From Pseudomonadota bacterium (lineage in GTDB: Bacteria; Pseudomonadota; Gammaproteobacteria; Acidiferrobacterales; Acidiferrobacteraceae): a stretch of DNA of 64,000 bases. Where the stretch lies: positions 1-64,000 of the forward strand of contig JAJYRD010000027.1 in NCBI GenBank assembly GCA_021794275.1. Reading direction: 5' to 3'. Made by a program: the position numbers and the translations under genes. The notes below the pieces were generated by a model. That model worked only from the letters and a program-made list of their open reading frames with translations, made no database searches and was not told where the DNA came from. Of this stretch, positions 1-9,013 are shown in pieces (the stretch's first letter is position 1; every line of letters starts with the position of its first letter).

Positions 1-30
1 GTCGGGATGCGTACGCCTACGGCGACGGAT

Positions 31-67
31 GCGTTACAGTGACGCTACCAATTCGTCACTGTAACGC
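31..67. repeat. Perfect 14-bp inverted repeat (GCGTTACAGTGACG / CGTCACTGTAACGC) with 9-nt loop
   Basis: Arms 31-44 and 54-67 are exact reverse complements, read directly. Confidence 0.9.
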
Positions 68-179
68 CATCCAGGTGGGGGATTTTCAGGTGGCCACAGC
101 TGGGGGAGTTTGGGTGGCCGTCGGGGGACAGTCCGTTGAAGTAGTAAATGATGACGTTGGTGTCGAAGAGGTAACTCAT
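45..179 (-). pseudogene. Truncated PIN-domain (VapC-like) toxin, N-terminus only
   Basis: Minus-strand ATG at 179 gives MSYLFDTNVIIYYFNGLS..., a PIN N-terminal motif, then runs into IS-like sequence; start overlaps the stop of the upstream antitoxin ORF. Confidence 0.6.
68..134. mobile_element. IS21-family-like terminal fragment
   Basis: Two copies of a GGCCACC(C/T)..AAA.TCCCCCA motif next to a TGTCCCC end, interrupting the PIN ORF; resembles the multiple terminal repeats of IS21-family elements. Confidence 0.45.
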
Positions 180-397
180 TACTCCCAGCCTGCGCGGGAC
201 GCGGCAAGATACGCATCAATGGCTTCGCGAGAGGACTGTCCGCGTCCATAGAAGCGGCCGGGGTCTAAGTTCTGCTTGGACGTGACGGTATTCACCCCCT
301 CCTCTTCGGCCAGCTGCTGAAGCATCACCTGCACCAGACGAAGCTTCTCCGCATGGCTGAGGCGGGAGACAACCGGCAAGAGATCACTGATGGACAT
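179..397 (-). CDS. Small antitoxin-like protein (72 aa) of a VapBC-type pair
   Basis: ORF MSISDLLPVVSRLSHAEKLRLVQVMLQQLAEEEG...; overlaps the start of the PIN ORF (TAATG). Confidence 0.55.
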   Translation of the reverse strand: MSISDLLPVVSRLSHAEKLRLVQVMLQQLAEEEGVNTVTSKQNLDPGRFYGRGQSSREAIDAYLAASRAGWE

Positions 398-495
398 GGC
401 TAAGCCTCCTGACAGGTGAGCGCACTGAGCGTCGCATTTTCAACGGCAAAGACAGATTTTCCATGCCCAATGCAGGCGTGGCAAGAGCTATCATT

Positions 496-885
496 CTACA
501 CCTCCTCCAGTTTGGGGAAGAGCTGCTGCATCAGCCCTTTCTTGTGGGTCTTGAGCATGTCCAGCTTTTGAGACCCCAGGGTTATGACTTCGTCGAGGAA
601 GGAGAGGCAGTCGGCGATCCTTTGTTGTTCTTTTAATTAGGGTACAGAAACTGGGAACGCTTCAATAATTGGCAGGCGAAGTGACAGCACCGTGCTTTGC
701 ACGGCCATTCTAGCAAGCACGTCCTTATAGCGATCGATCGCGTAATAGACAAAGCGGGCATCCCCGCTATGTCCCATGAGCGCATAGGCGCGCTGGTGAA
801 GATTGAACGCTCCGCTGAAATATCGAGGCTGGAACCGCATCCCCTCACCGGGAATAATCACCGCTTCATCTTCGAAGGCGTACTT
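496..885 (-). pseudogene. hsdS: Type I restriction-modification specificity subunit (HsdS), C-terminal fragment
   Basis: Reads ...EDEAVIIPGEG.RFQPRYFSGAFNLHQRAY...STVLSLRLPIIEAFPVSVP*LKEQQRIADCLSFLDEVITLGSQKLDMLKTHKKGLMQQLFPKLEEV*, HsdS-like, with an in-frame stop. Confidence 0.7.
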
Positions 886-892
886 CGCAGCG

Positions 893-1757
893 AGACAGTC
901 GAAGTGAAGTACGCCCTGATCCGACGCCACGAAGGCCAGCATGCGATTGCGCTCATGTGTGACCTGCTGTCGGTTTCCCGCAGCGGTTACTACGAGTGGC
1001 GGGACCGTCCCGCCCCGCACCAAGGCCGATGAGAGCCTCCTGCAGGCCATACGGCGTATCCATCATGACCACAAGGGGCGGGCCGGTTCGCCACGGATCA
1101 CCTGGGCGCTACGTCACGAGGGGTGGCGGGTCGGCAAGAACCGTGTCGCCCGCCTGATGCGCCAAAACGCCCTTCGGGCCAAGGCCGCCCGCAAGTTCAA
1201 GGCAACGACCAACTCCCAGCACAATTGGCCTACGGCCCCCAACCTGCTGAACCAGGACGGAAGCCCAACGTCCGAACCAGAAGTGGGTTTCGGATATCAC
1301 CTATATCGCCACCGACGAGGGTTGGCTCTATTCTTGCCGTGGTGCTCGACCTCTACACCCGCAAAGTCGTGGGCTGGGCGATGTCCGAACGGATGACGGC
1401 GAGACTCACCTGTGATGCCGGCGCATGGCGCTCTGGCGGTGCAAGCGGCCCCGCGGCGTTATCCTCCACTCCGATCGTGGCAGCCAATACTGTGCGCATG
1501 CCTATCGCCGCCTCCTAAAGGCCCATGGCCTTATTGCCAGCAGAGTCAAGAAGGGCGACTGTTACGACAACGCAGCTATGGAGAGCTGGAACCACAGCCT
1601 GAAGGTCGAGGCCATCCATGGAGAACGCTTTGCGACGCGCCAGGAGGCGAAGAAACAGGTTTTCGAATACATCGAAATATACTATAATCGCAAGCGCTTG
1701 CACTCCGGTCTCGGGTTCCTCTCTCCCGAGACCTTCGAGCGGCGGCATGTGGCTTAA
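893..1757 (+). pseudogene. IS3-family transposase OrfB, multiply frameshifted
   Basis: KYALIRRHEGQHAIALMCDLLSVSRSGYYEW..., then SDRGSQYCAHAYRRLLKAHGLIASRVKKGDCYDNAAMESWNHSLKVEAIHG...YYNRKRLHSGLGFLSPETFE across different frames. Confidence 0.9.
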
Positions 1758-1789
1758 CTGAGTGTCCGTGGTTCCGGGGGAAGATCAGT

Positions 1790-2071
1790 TCCCATGTGCC
1801 CCGATCGTATTCGGCATGGGTCAGGACGTGCCGTATATAGACCTTGTGCCGGTTATAGTGAATCGCCGCGATCAGCCGGTATTTGTTCCCACCGATATCG
1901 AAGACGGATGAGCCCCTCCACGACATCCACGCCGGCAAACGTCCTGCGCAGATCATTGAAGTCCGCGAACACCTCCGTTTTGACAAGGTGGTACCACGCA
2001 CTCAGCGGACTTTCGGCGTCCGGATGCAGTGTCCAAAAGTCCACCAGGATGGGTTTGGCGATCACATGCAT
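1790..2071 (-). pseudogene. higB: HigB-like type II toxin, frameshifted and 3'-truncated by an IS end
   Basis: MHVIAKPILVDFWTLHPDAESPLSAWYHLVKTEVFADFNDLRRTFAGVDVV..., then in another frame VFDIGGNKYRLIAAIHYNRHKVYIRHVLTHAEYD. Confidence 0.75.
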
Positions 2072-2088
2072 CAGGCGAATTATACCAA

Positions 2089-2126
2089 TACGGTATGCGC
2101 CCGTATACGGTATGCGCCCGTATACC
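2089..2126. promoter_or_regulatory. Tandem 17-bp repeat containing ATACGG-N7-CCGTAT palindromes, candidate higBA operator
   Basis: CGGTATGCGCCCGTATA occurs exactly twice back to back (2091-2107, 2108-2124), about 20 bp upstream of the higB-like start. Confidence 0.65.
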
Positions 2127-2165
2127 CCTAATTTTCCCTCTCACGTAGCGGTTGGCCTTTGCTTT

Positions 2166-2187
2166 GCCCCGACCAGAAGGTCGGGGC
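2166..2187. repeat. Strong hairpin GCCCCGACC-AGAA-GGTCGGGGC
   Basis: Perfect 9-bp arms with a 4-nt loop; no T-tract follows. Confidence 0.7.
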
Positions 2188-2342
2188 GTACGTAACGTTC
2201 ACGGAGACTCGCCAGCCCCTCGCCATCTTGTCTCACCAATTGCCAATTTCTCCTTGTCACCTCAGCCCCGACCGCCAGAATCAGCCCGTCGAGGTTCCAC
2301 CCGCGCCCCCAGCGGGCTGGTCGCTGTGGGTCAGCACAATGA

Positions 2343-3454
2343 TTGCTGAATGGGCCGGAAGGCTTGGCGAAGCTTGTGGAGGCGGTATTGAATCAGGTAC
2401 TGGAGGCGCAGATGACAGAACACCTGGGTGCGGAACCGCATGAGCGGACGGAGCGCCAGGGGCATCGCAACGGCGTGCGCCCCCGGACGCTCTACGCCCG
2501 CGTGGGACCGGTGACCCTACAGATCCCCCAAACCCGGGACGGCCGCTTTTCGCCCGAGATGTTCAAGCGCACCCAGCGCCGGAGCAGGCCTTTGTGCTGG
2601 CACTCATGGAGAGGGTCGTCCAAGGGGTCTCGACCCGCAAAGCGACAGAGGTCACCGAGACCTTGTGTGGCGCCTCCTTTTCAAAGTCCACAGTCAGCCA
2701 GCTGTGCGCCGGTCTCGACCCCCGGGTGCGGGCCTTCAATGAGCGCCGCCTCACGGCCCATTATCCGTTTGTGCTGGTCGACGCCCGGGTGCTCACCGTG
2801 CGCGAAGCCGATCGCGTGGTATCAAAAGCAGCCCTCATCGCCTCCGGCATTCGCGGTGACGGCGTGCGCGAGATCCTGGGGATGCAGATGGGGGATTCCG
2901 AGTCCTTCGCCACATGGTATGACTTCTTCACAGGGCTCAAGGGACGCAGATTGAGGGGCGTCCTGTGGGTGATCTCCGACAGCCATGCCGGTCTTGTGGA
3001 GGCCGCCCGCAAGCAGTTCCAAGGGGTCTCTTGGCAGCGCTGCCAGGTCCATCTCATGCGCAACCTCCTGTCGCATACCCCGAGCCGCTATCGGGCCTTG
3101 GTGGCCACACACGCCAAACGGATCTTTGAGGCCCGGGATATCGGCAAGGCCCGCGCGCAGCTCGCCACCTTTGTCACACGCTTTGCGAAAAGCGCACCCA
3201 AGACCGTCGCCTGTCTAGAGGAGCGATTCGAAGACGGTCTGAGCGTGCTGGTGTCGCCTGAGAAGTATCGCAAGCGACTACGGACCACGAACAGGCAGGA
3301 GCGCTTGAACGAGGAGATTCGACGCCGGGAACGCGTGATCCGCATCTTTCCGAACAGCGAGTCAGCCCTGCGCCTTGTGGGCGCCCTATTGGCTGAACAC
3401 AACGAGACCTGGGCCGAACGCCGCTATCGCGACGGGAATGAATTCCATGAATAG
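2343..3454 (+). pseudogene. IS256-family (Mutator-like) transposase with one frameshift
   Basis: AKLVEAVLNQVLEAQMTEHLGAEPHERTERQGHRNG...VTLQIPQTRDGRFSPEMFKR, then in another frame MERVVQGVSTRKATEVTETLCGASFSKSTVSQLC...RQERLNEEIRRRERVIRIFPN. Confidence 0.92.
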
Positions 3455-3895
3455 TGGATGACGCGACAACCCACGCACGCCGGGGACAATAGCGTGGTAC
3501 TGAGCTAGAAAAGAGACGTTACTACCGGATCGAATTTACAGCAGGGATTGGACTTGACCCGCAAGTCGCGAACTCTGGGATATGTTTGTCACTTTCCCGG
3601 GACAAAGATAAGCAACGCGTGTTGGCTTGTATAACCACGCTATTACCGAATGGGACCAACCCATCATGGTCGTGAAAATCCGGGCCCAACGCAAGCGGGG
3701 TCGAGCGTGGCTTTAGGAGAGCGCGCGATGCGTGAAAGCCAAAGCCCCTAGATCTGATGCATCCGCATGTTGATTCGCAAGCTGGCCCGTGGCAATCTTT
3801 CTACCAAGCGCCGTTATAGCCATGCGCTTCTTACCCTTTGGTATGAGCAGGCACCGCAGGCCCCACCCATCATCAGCCAAGAACGAGAGAGATCC

Positions 3896-4684
3896 ATGAA
3901 TGCAACTGTGACTCGTGCGTCAAGAACAGAGGGCCCCTGGCTCAAGGTACCCAGAGTAAGCCTCTACTTTTGGGTCGCCAAATTATTGACGACCGCCATG
4001 GGAGAAGCAACATCCGACTTTCTCGTCTTTCATACCAACCCCTATCTCGCCGTTATGGGATGCGGGGTTTTGTTTATGATCGCTATCTGGCTTCAAATGC
4101 GCCGCCCGCATTATTCGGCGCCCTATTATTGGTTTGCCGTAATTATGGTAAGCATCTTCGGTACCCAGATCGCCGATGTCACCCATGTGGTCCTCCATGT
4201 CCCCTACGCCATTTCGACGGTGACCTTCTTTCTGGCGCTGATCGGAATATTGACGACATGGAAGATCAAAGAGAAAACACTCTCGATTCACGGAGTGCAT
4301 ACGCCGCGGCGCGAGGCATTTTACTGGGCGACTGTCATAGCGACTTTCGCTTTAGGTACCGCCGCCGGCGACATGACGGCCTCCACCTTAAGCTTGGGTT
4401 ACTTCGCATCGACACTGCTTTTTATCGTGTTATTTGCAATCCCGGTCGTGGCATACTTAATCTTCGACCTGAATGAAATCGCTGCTTTCTGGATAGCCTA
4501 CATACTCACGCGGCCTATCGGTGCTTCCTTTGCGGATTGGGCCGGAAAACCATTACAGTTCGGCGGACTTGGACTTGGCAGCGGCGTCGTCAGCCTCACA
4601 CTGATCATCCCGATCCTGCTGTTACTGGCGTTTCTGGTCATCTCCAGAATTGACGACCCGAATCATATTCAAAGCCCAATGTAG
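3896..4684 (+). CDS. Multi-pass membrane protein, COG4705-like
   Basis: ORF from ATG 3896; many hydrophobic segments; KVPRVSLYFWVAKLLTTAMGEATSDFL.. pattern typical of COG4705. Confidence 0.7.
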   Translation: MNATVTRASRTEGPWLKVPRVSLYFWVAKLLTTAMGEATSDFLVFHTNPYLAVMGCGVLFMIAIWLQMRRPHYSAPYYWFAVIMVSIFGTQIADVTHVVLHVPYAISTVTFFLALIGILTTWKIKEKTLSIHGVHTPRREAFYWATVIATFALGTAAGDMTASTLSLGYFASTLLFIVLFAIPVVAYLIFDLNEIAAFWIAYILTRPIGASFADWAGKPLQFGGLGLGSGVVSLTLIIPILLLLAFLVISRIDDPNHIQSPM

Positions 4685-4843
4685 GCCAAACAAATGCCCA
4701 GCACCGGGGTCCGGACCACGAACTCATGCGCGAGCGTGTTCCGCTACCCCGAGGGGCCCCGCAGCAAAAAATGAGCGCCCATCTCTTCTCCGTGAAAAAT
4801 GTGCAAGCGGTGATCGAGCTCGGTGCGTGCAGTCATAGTAAGC

Positions 4844-5572
4844 TTAGCGATTGAAAAAGGTCGTCGCGCGTGACATCGGCGAACAGTCCGGCATTCCCCG
4901 GATCCGCAGCATGTGGCGGCCGCCCCGCTGAAATTCATATGGCATTTCTTCGATGTCAGCGACGTACCCAAGCGCCCTGATCTCCGATAAGAGCGGTGCC
5001 AGGTACGGAGAAACCTGCAGATCCAGGGTCAGAAGCGGAAAGATGCGAACCTCGGACCCAAGACGCAACATCTCGACGACCGACGCCTTGTGAAATTCAT
5101 AACTCAGGTGCGCGCTGTATAGGAACAAGAAATGAGAGCAGAGCACGAGCTCAAACACACCGTCCGGATACTTGAGGCGCGGCAGTTCCCCGACCAGGTA
5201 GCGGCCGTCTCGCCGCCCGTCATCATAATCCGCCACAAAATCCCGCAGCGCCTGGTGCCGGCTTGCCCGTAAGTGTTCCGGCGAGCGATGGTAGGACCAG
5301 ACCCAGTCCGCGGGTGTCGCCTTGACCTGGCTTATGATGCCGTCCACCACGGCATCAAAACGGCGTTCTATGTCGGCCCCGCTATAGGAATACAAGGGGT
5401 CCACAGACACCACAGCGAATCCCCCTCGCGTCATCTCGGCGTTAAAGCTGGCCGGCCCGTCAGCGATGCTGACGATTCTCTTTTTTAGGTCCTCATCGGA
5501 TAGCGCAAAGAGCCGCCGATACTCATCCATCGAACGGCCGAATGGCACGATTGCATCGAGCTGCATTGCCAT
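4844..5572 (-). CDS. SAM-dependent methyltransferase-like protein
   Basis: LKYPDGVFELVLCSHFLFLYSAHL..; overall layout of a class I methyltransferase-like family. Confidence 0.5.
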   Translation of the reverse strand: MAMQLDAIVPFGRSMDEYRRLFALSDEDLKKRIVSIADGPASFNAEMTRGGFAVVSVDPLYSYSGADIERRFDAVVDGIISQVKATPADWVWSYHRSPEHLRASRHQALRDFVADYDDGRRDGRYLVGELPRLKYPDGVFELVLCSHFLFLYSAHLSYEFHKASVVEMLRLGSEVRIFPLLTLDLQVSPYLAPLLSEIRALGYVADIEEMPYEFQRGGRHMLRIRGMPDCSPMSRATTFFNR

Positions 5573-5664
5573 AAAGTTCAATTGTCCTTGACGCTCGCGT
5601 CTCGGGCGCCAGAAACGCACGGATCGCGGGTATTATAGCTGCCCACACAGAGCAGGAAAGGCCC

Positions 5665-6003
5665 TCAGCGCGAATCTTCGCGCTGTCTGTCGCGCAGCCA
5701 TGCCGTAACATCCCTCATGCCGCGCAAAACGCGCCAGACGGCGATGTGCTCGGCACAGTCCATATAGAATACGATGCGCGGGTAGCGCTTCAACGGCCAA
5801 CTACGCAAAGCCGCCGCATCGAGCGCGCGGGCGTCGCGTGGAGGCCGGTCGCGGAATGACGACCCATGTGAGCGTAGGCTTGCTCCGGCGCGTCAATAGA
5901 AGCCGAGCGCCGCTTGCTCGGCCTCCTCGATCAGGGAGTGGTTGATTGTGTCATCGACATCCTGCTTGGCGGGCGCTCTTGGGATGACAGGTTTGGCCTT
6001 CAT
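5665..6003 (-). pseudogene. ParE/RelE-family toxin, interrupted
   Basis: MKAKPVIPRAPAKQDVDDTINHSLIEEAEQAALGFY*, then out of frame EQAYAHMGRHSAT and LRSWPLKRYPRIVFYMDCAEHIAVWRVLRGMRDVTAWL. Confidence 0.7.
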
Positions 6004-6228
6004 CGCCAGACGTTGCGTACACGGGCGCGTAGCGCATCAAAGTATTTACTGTCGGCCTGGGGTAGTTGGTGCGGATGCTCCGCCGGCCAGCAACAAGCTA
6101 TGAAACTGTTGACGATCCCGATCTTTGCGGATCAGCTCGCGCACATACTCGCTGCTGGTGCCGTAGCCGCGTTGGTTTACTTGCTCATCGACAAAGGCCT
6201 TGAGCGTATCGGGCAGGGAAATATTCAT
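6002..6228 (-). pseudogene. ParD/CopG-family antitoxin, frameshifted near the C-terminus
   Basis: MNISLPDTLKAFVDEQVNQRGYGTSSEYVRELIRKDRDRQQ.., then SKYFDALRARVRNVWR in another frame; stop overlaps the toxin start (ATGA). Confidence 0.8.
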
Positions 6229-6551
6229 GGTGCTCGTGGCCCCATGCTAGGTCATCCGGCAATTTGACGAATACCCGTCGTCGAGTCTTACCGCCACGAT
6301 CCTCAACCCTCCGGGAAAGGCGCGGCGGCACGACTTAGAGGTCCGCTATCAGGGCCGATATGCCGAAACGCATGGGGCCCGAACCTGGCTTCGCGGCTCA
6401 TCGGCGCCTTGCGCTGAAGATGATGGCCATAGAGTGCACCGATATCACGAGCGCCCGACCCTACGCGGATGACATCGACGAAATTCTGGACTAGGCCTGA
6501 GTGGTATAGTCGACCGCAGCTCATCGCCTGGGGCTACCGGAGGGCACTCCT

Positions 6552-7307
6552 ATGCATAGACCGTTCGCTGACCACTTCGGGAGCGTGGCGGCGCATTACT
6601 CGGACAGTCGCCCAAGCTACCCGCCTGAGCTCTTTGTCTGGCTCGCCGGGGAGTGCCGCAACCGCGAGCTTGCTTGGGACTGTGGCGCAGGCAACGGTCA
6701 GGCGTCGATCGCCTTGGCGGCGCATTTCAAACGCGTCGTCGCAACCGATGCGAGCGTGGCGCAGATCGCCAAGGCGGCGGCGTCCCATAGTGTGGAATAC
6801 CGCGTAGCTCTCGCCGAGGAAAGCGGCCTTCCCGATGCCTGCGCGGACATCATTACAGTGGCACAGGCCCTGCATTGGTTCGACAATCCGCGCTTCTTTG
6901 CCGAGGCTGCACGCGTGCTCAAGACCGGCGGCGTTCTGGCCGCATGGAGCTATGGGAGACTGCGCATCGACGGCGATGAGATCGACGCCGCAGTGCAAGC
7001 GTTCTATGAGAAGGAGATCGGACCGTACTGGCCACCCGAGAGGCGCCACGTCGAAAACGGCTACCGCTCGATTGCCTTCCCCTTCCTGCGTCTTGCGCCG
7101 CCCGCGTTCGCCATGGAGGGCTCGTGGCGCCTGCCGCAGCTGCTCGGCTATATAAGGAGTTGGTCGGCCACGGCCGCCCTCATCAAGGCGCTGGGGTATG
7201 ATCCCGTGGATCGGCTTCACCGGACCCCTCTCCCTCTGTGGGGCGACCCTGAACGTCTGCGTCTGGTGGTCTGGCCCCTGAGCGTTTTGGTCGGGCGCAA
7301 GAACTGA
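6552..7307 (+). CDS. Class I SAM-dependent methyltransferase
   Basis: HFGSVAAHYSDSRPSYP...AWDCGAGNGQASIALAAHFKRVVATDASVAQI...VAQALHWFD. Confidence 0.9.
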   Translation: MHRPFADHFGSVAAHYSDSRPSYPPELFVWLAGECRNRELAWDCGAGNGQASIALAAHFKRVVATDASVAQIAKAAASHSVEYRVALAEESGLPDACADIITVAQALHWFDNPRFFAEAARVLKTGGVLAAWSYGRLRIDGDEIDAAVQAFYEKEIGPYWPPERRHVENGYRSIAFPFLRLAPPAFAMEGSWRLPQLLGYIRSWSATAALIKALGYDPVDRLHRTPLPLWGDPERLRLVVWPLSVLVGRKN

Positions 7308-7435
7308 GGGACGCGCACTCGCCACGTCAGAAGGACCGGGCACCGGAGACGCTGCCGACCGCACATGGCTCTGGGATGCCGCGAGCGGCCCTCGAGCCGA
7401 CGTCGAGCGGGGACATACGAGAACGCAGCAAAGCG

Positions 7436-8158
7436 ATGAGCAAAACGATACGCCTCTTCAAGCTCATGGACACCCTGCGTGGCCGTCGCCGCGCGGTCAC
7501 GGCCGCGCAGCTGGCCCACGAGCTCCGCGTGTCTTCGCGCACCGTCTACCGGGACATGCAAACACTGATCGAGCTTGGCGCGCCGATCGACGGCGCGGCC
7601 GGGATCGGCTATCTCCTGCGCCCAGGCTTCTTCCTGCCACCGCTCATGTTCAACGTCGAGGAAATTGAGGCTTTGACGCTCGGCGCCCGCTGGGTCAAGG
7701 GCCAGGGGGACCCCATACTCGCCCAGGCCGTCGACACGGCCTTGGCGAAGATCGGTGCGGCCTCACCCAAAGACCTGCGCCAGGAGATCGCCGAGATCGG
7801 CCTCTGGGCGCCGCGTTTCGGTGAACGCGCCGAGCAAGCAATCAGCCTTCGCGCCATTCGCGAGGCGATCCGTGGCGAGTACAAGCTCCATATCCGCTAC
7901 ACAAGCCTTGCCGGGGCTGGGACGGAACGCGTGATCTGGCCTGTGGCGCTTGCATTCTTCGAAGGCGCGCAGCTCATTGCCGCGTGGTGCGAACTGCGGG
8001 AGGACTTTCGGCACTTCCGCGTAGACCACATCACGAGCATGGAGACTCTCGGGATAAACTACCCCCGGACGCGCCGGGAACTCACGAGGCTATGGAAACA
8101 GACGCGGGCATCCGAACGTTCACGCATGGACAAGAAAGGCTCTGCTGACAGAAGCTGA
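7436..8158 (+). CDS. YafY-like HTH/WYL-domain transcriptional regulator
   Basis: RLFKLMDTLRGRRRAVTAAQLAHELRVSSRTVYRDMQTLIELGAPIDGAAGIGYLLR.. Confidence 0.9.
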   Translation: MSKTIRLFKLMDTLRGRRRAVTAAQLAHELRVSSRTVYRDMQTLIELGAPIDGAAGIGYLLRPGFFLPPLMFNVEEIEALTLGARWVKGQGDPILAQAVDTALAKIGAASPKDLRQEIAEIGLWAPRFGERAEQAISLRAIREAIRGEYKLHIRYTSLAGAGTERVIWPVALAFFEGAQLIAAWCELREDFRHFRVDHITSMETLGINYPRTRRELTRLWKQTRASERSRMDKKGSADRS

Positions 8159-8192
8159 CAATGTCGCCGCCTATGATGCGCGCATCGGCCCC

Positions 8193-8867
8193 ATGACAAC
8201 GAGGAAAAGCCCGATGATGCGTCTCTACTATCACCCTTACTCCGACAATGCGCGGCGCGCCGTCATGACAGCGCTGTCCCTCGACGTGCCCGTAGAACTC
8301 GCGGCCGTCGATCTGCGCAAGGGAGACCAGCGCGAACCTTGGTTTCTGAAACTGAATCCCAACCACCGGGTACCGGTGCTCGTGGATGACGAATTCGTCC
8401 TCTGGGAATCGCACGCCATCATGCAGTATCTGGCGGACAAGACGCCCGGACAGAATATCTATCCCACGGACATCCATGCGCGCGCGGATGTCAATCGCTG
8501 GCTCTTCTGGTGCGCCCAGCATCTCGGGCCGGCCATCGGAATCTTGAACAGGGAGCATGTGCTCAAGCGCCTCATGGGGCTTGGGGAAGCCGACAGCGCC
8601 GAGGTGCAGCGCGGCGAGGACCTGGTCCATGAGTTCGCCGCCGTCCTTGACACTCATCTCGCCTGCCGTGAATGGATCTGCCCCGGTGGCCTTACGCTTG
8701 CAGACCTGGCCATCGTCGCTCCCTTTACGGGATTACTTGCCGCCGCTGCACCCGGGAAGCTCCCCATCAGCGGGTATGTCCACGTGCGGCGATGGCTCGC
8801 AGCCATGGAGACGCTCGAGGCTTGGCAGAAAACGATCGTCGTGTTGCCCCGTCCGATCGGGCCCTGA
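8193..8867 (+). CDS. Glutathione S-transferase family protein
   Basis: MRLYYHPYSDNARRAVMTALSLDVPVELAAVDLRKGDQREPWFLKLNPNHRVPVLVDDEFVLWESHAIMQYLADK. Confidence 0.93.
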   Translation: MTTRKSPMMRLYYHPYSDNARRAVMTALSLDVPVELAAVDLRKGDQREPWFLKLNPNHRVPVLVDDEFVLWESHAIMQYLADKTPGQNIYPTDIHARADVNRWLFWCAQHLGPAIGILNREHVLKRLMGLGEADSAEVQRGEDLVHEFAAVLDTHLACREWICPGGLTLADLAIVAPFTGLLAAAAPGKLPISGYVHVRRWLAAMETLEAWQKTIVVLPRPIGP

Positions 8868-9013
8868 ACGACTCAAGACATGCCACGCGCAGGTTCTGAC
8901 GTGCGCGTGGCGACGCGCGAGGGGCATGGCGATGCGGGATTGCCTTGGGTCCGCCCCGCCTTGGCCCATGGCCGGCCACGACATCGCCCGGACGCGCTAT
9001 AATCCGTCCGACC

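Noticed and set aside
2091-2124. Possible CRISPR-like repeats
   Set aside because: Only two immediately adjacent 17-bp units with no spacers; better explained as a tandem operator
2166-2187. Rho-independent terminator
   Set aside because: Strong hairpin but no following T-run; left as a plain repeat
2560-2610. Programmed ribosomal frameshift in IS256
   Set aside because: No slippery heptamer or stimulatory structure evident, and IS256 transposases are normally a single ORF
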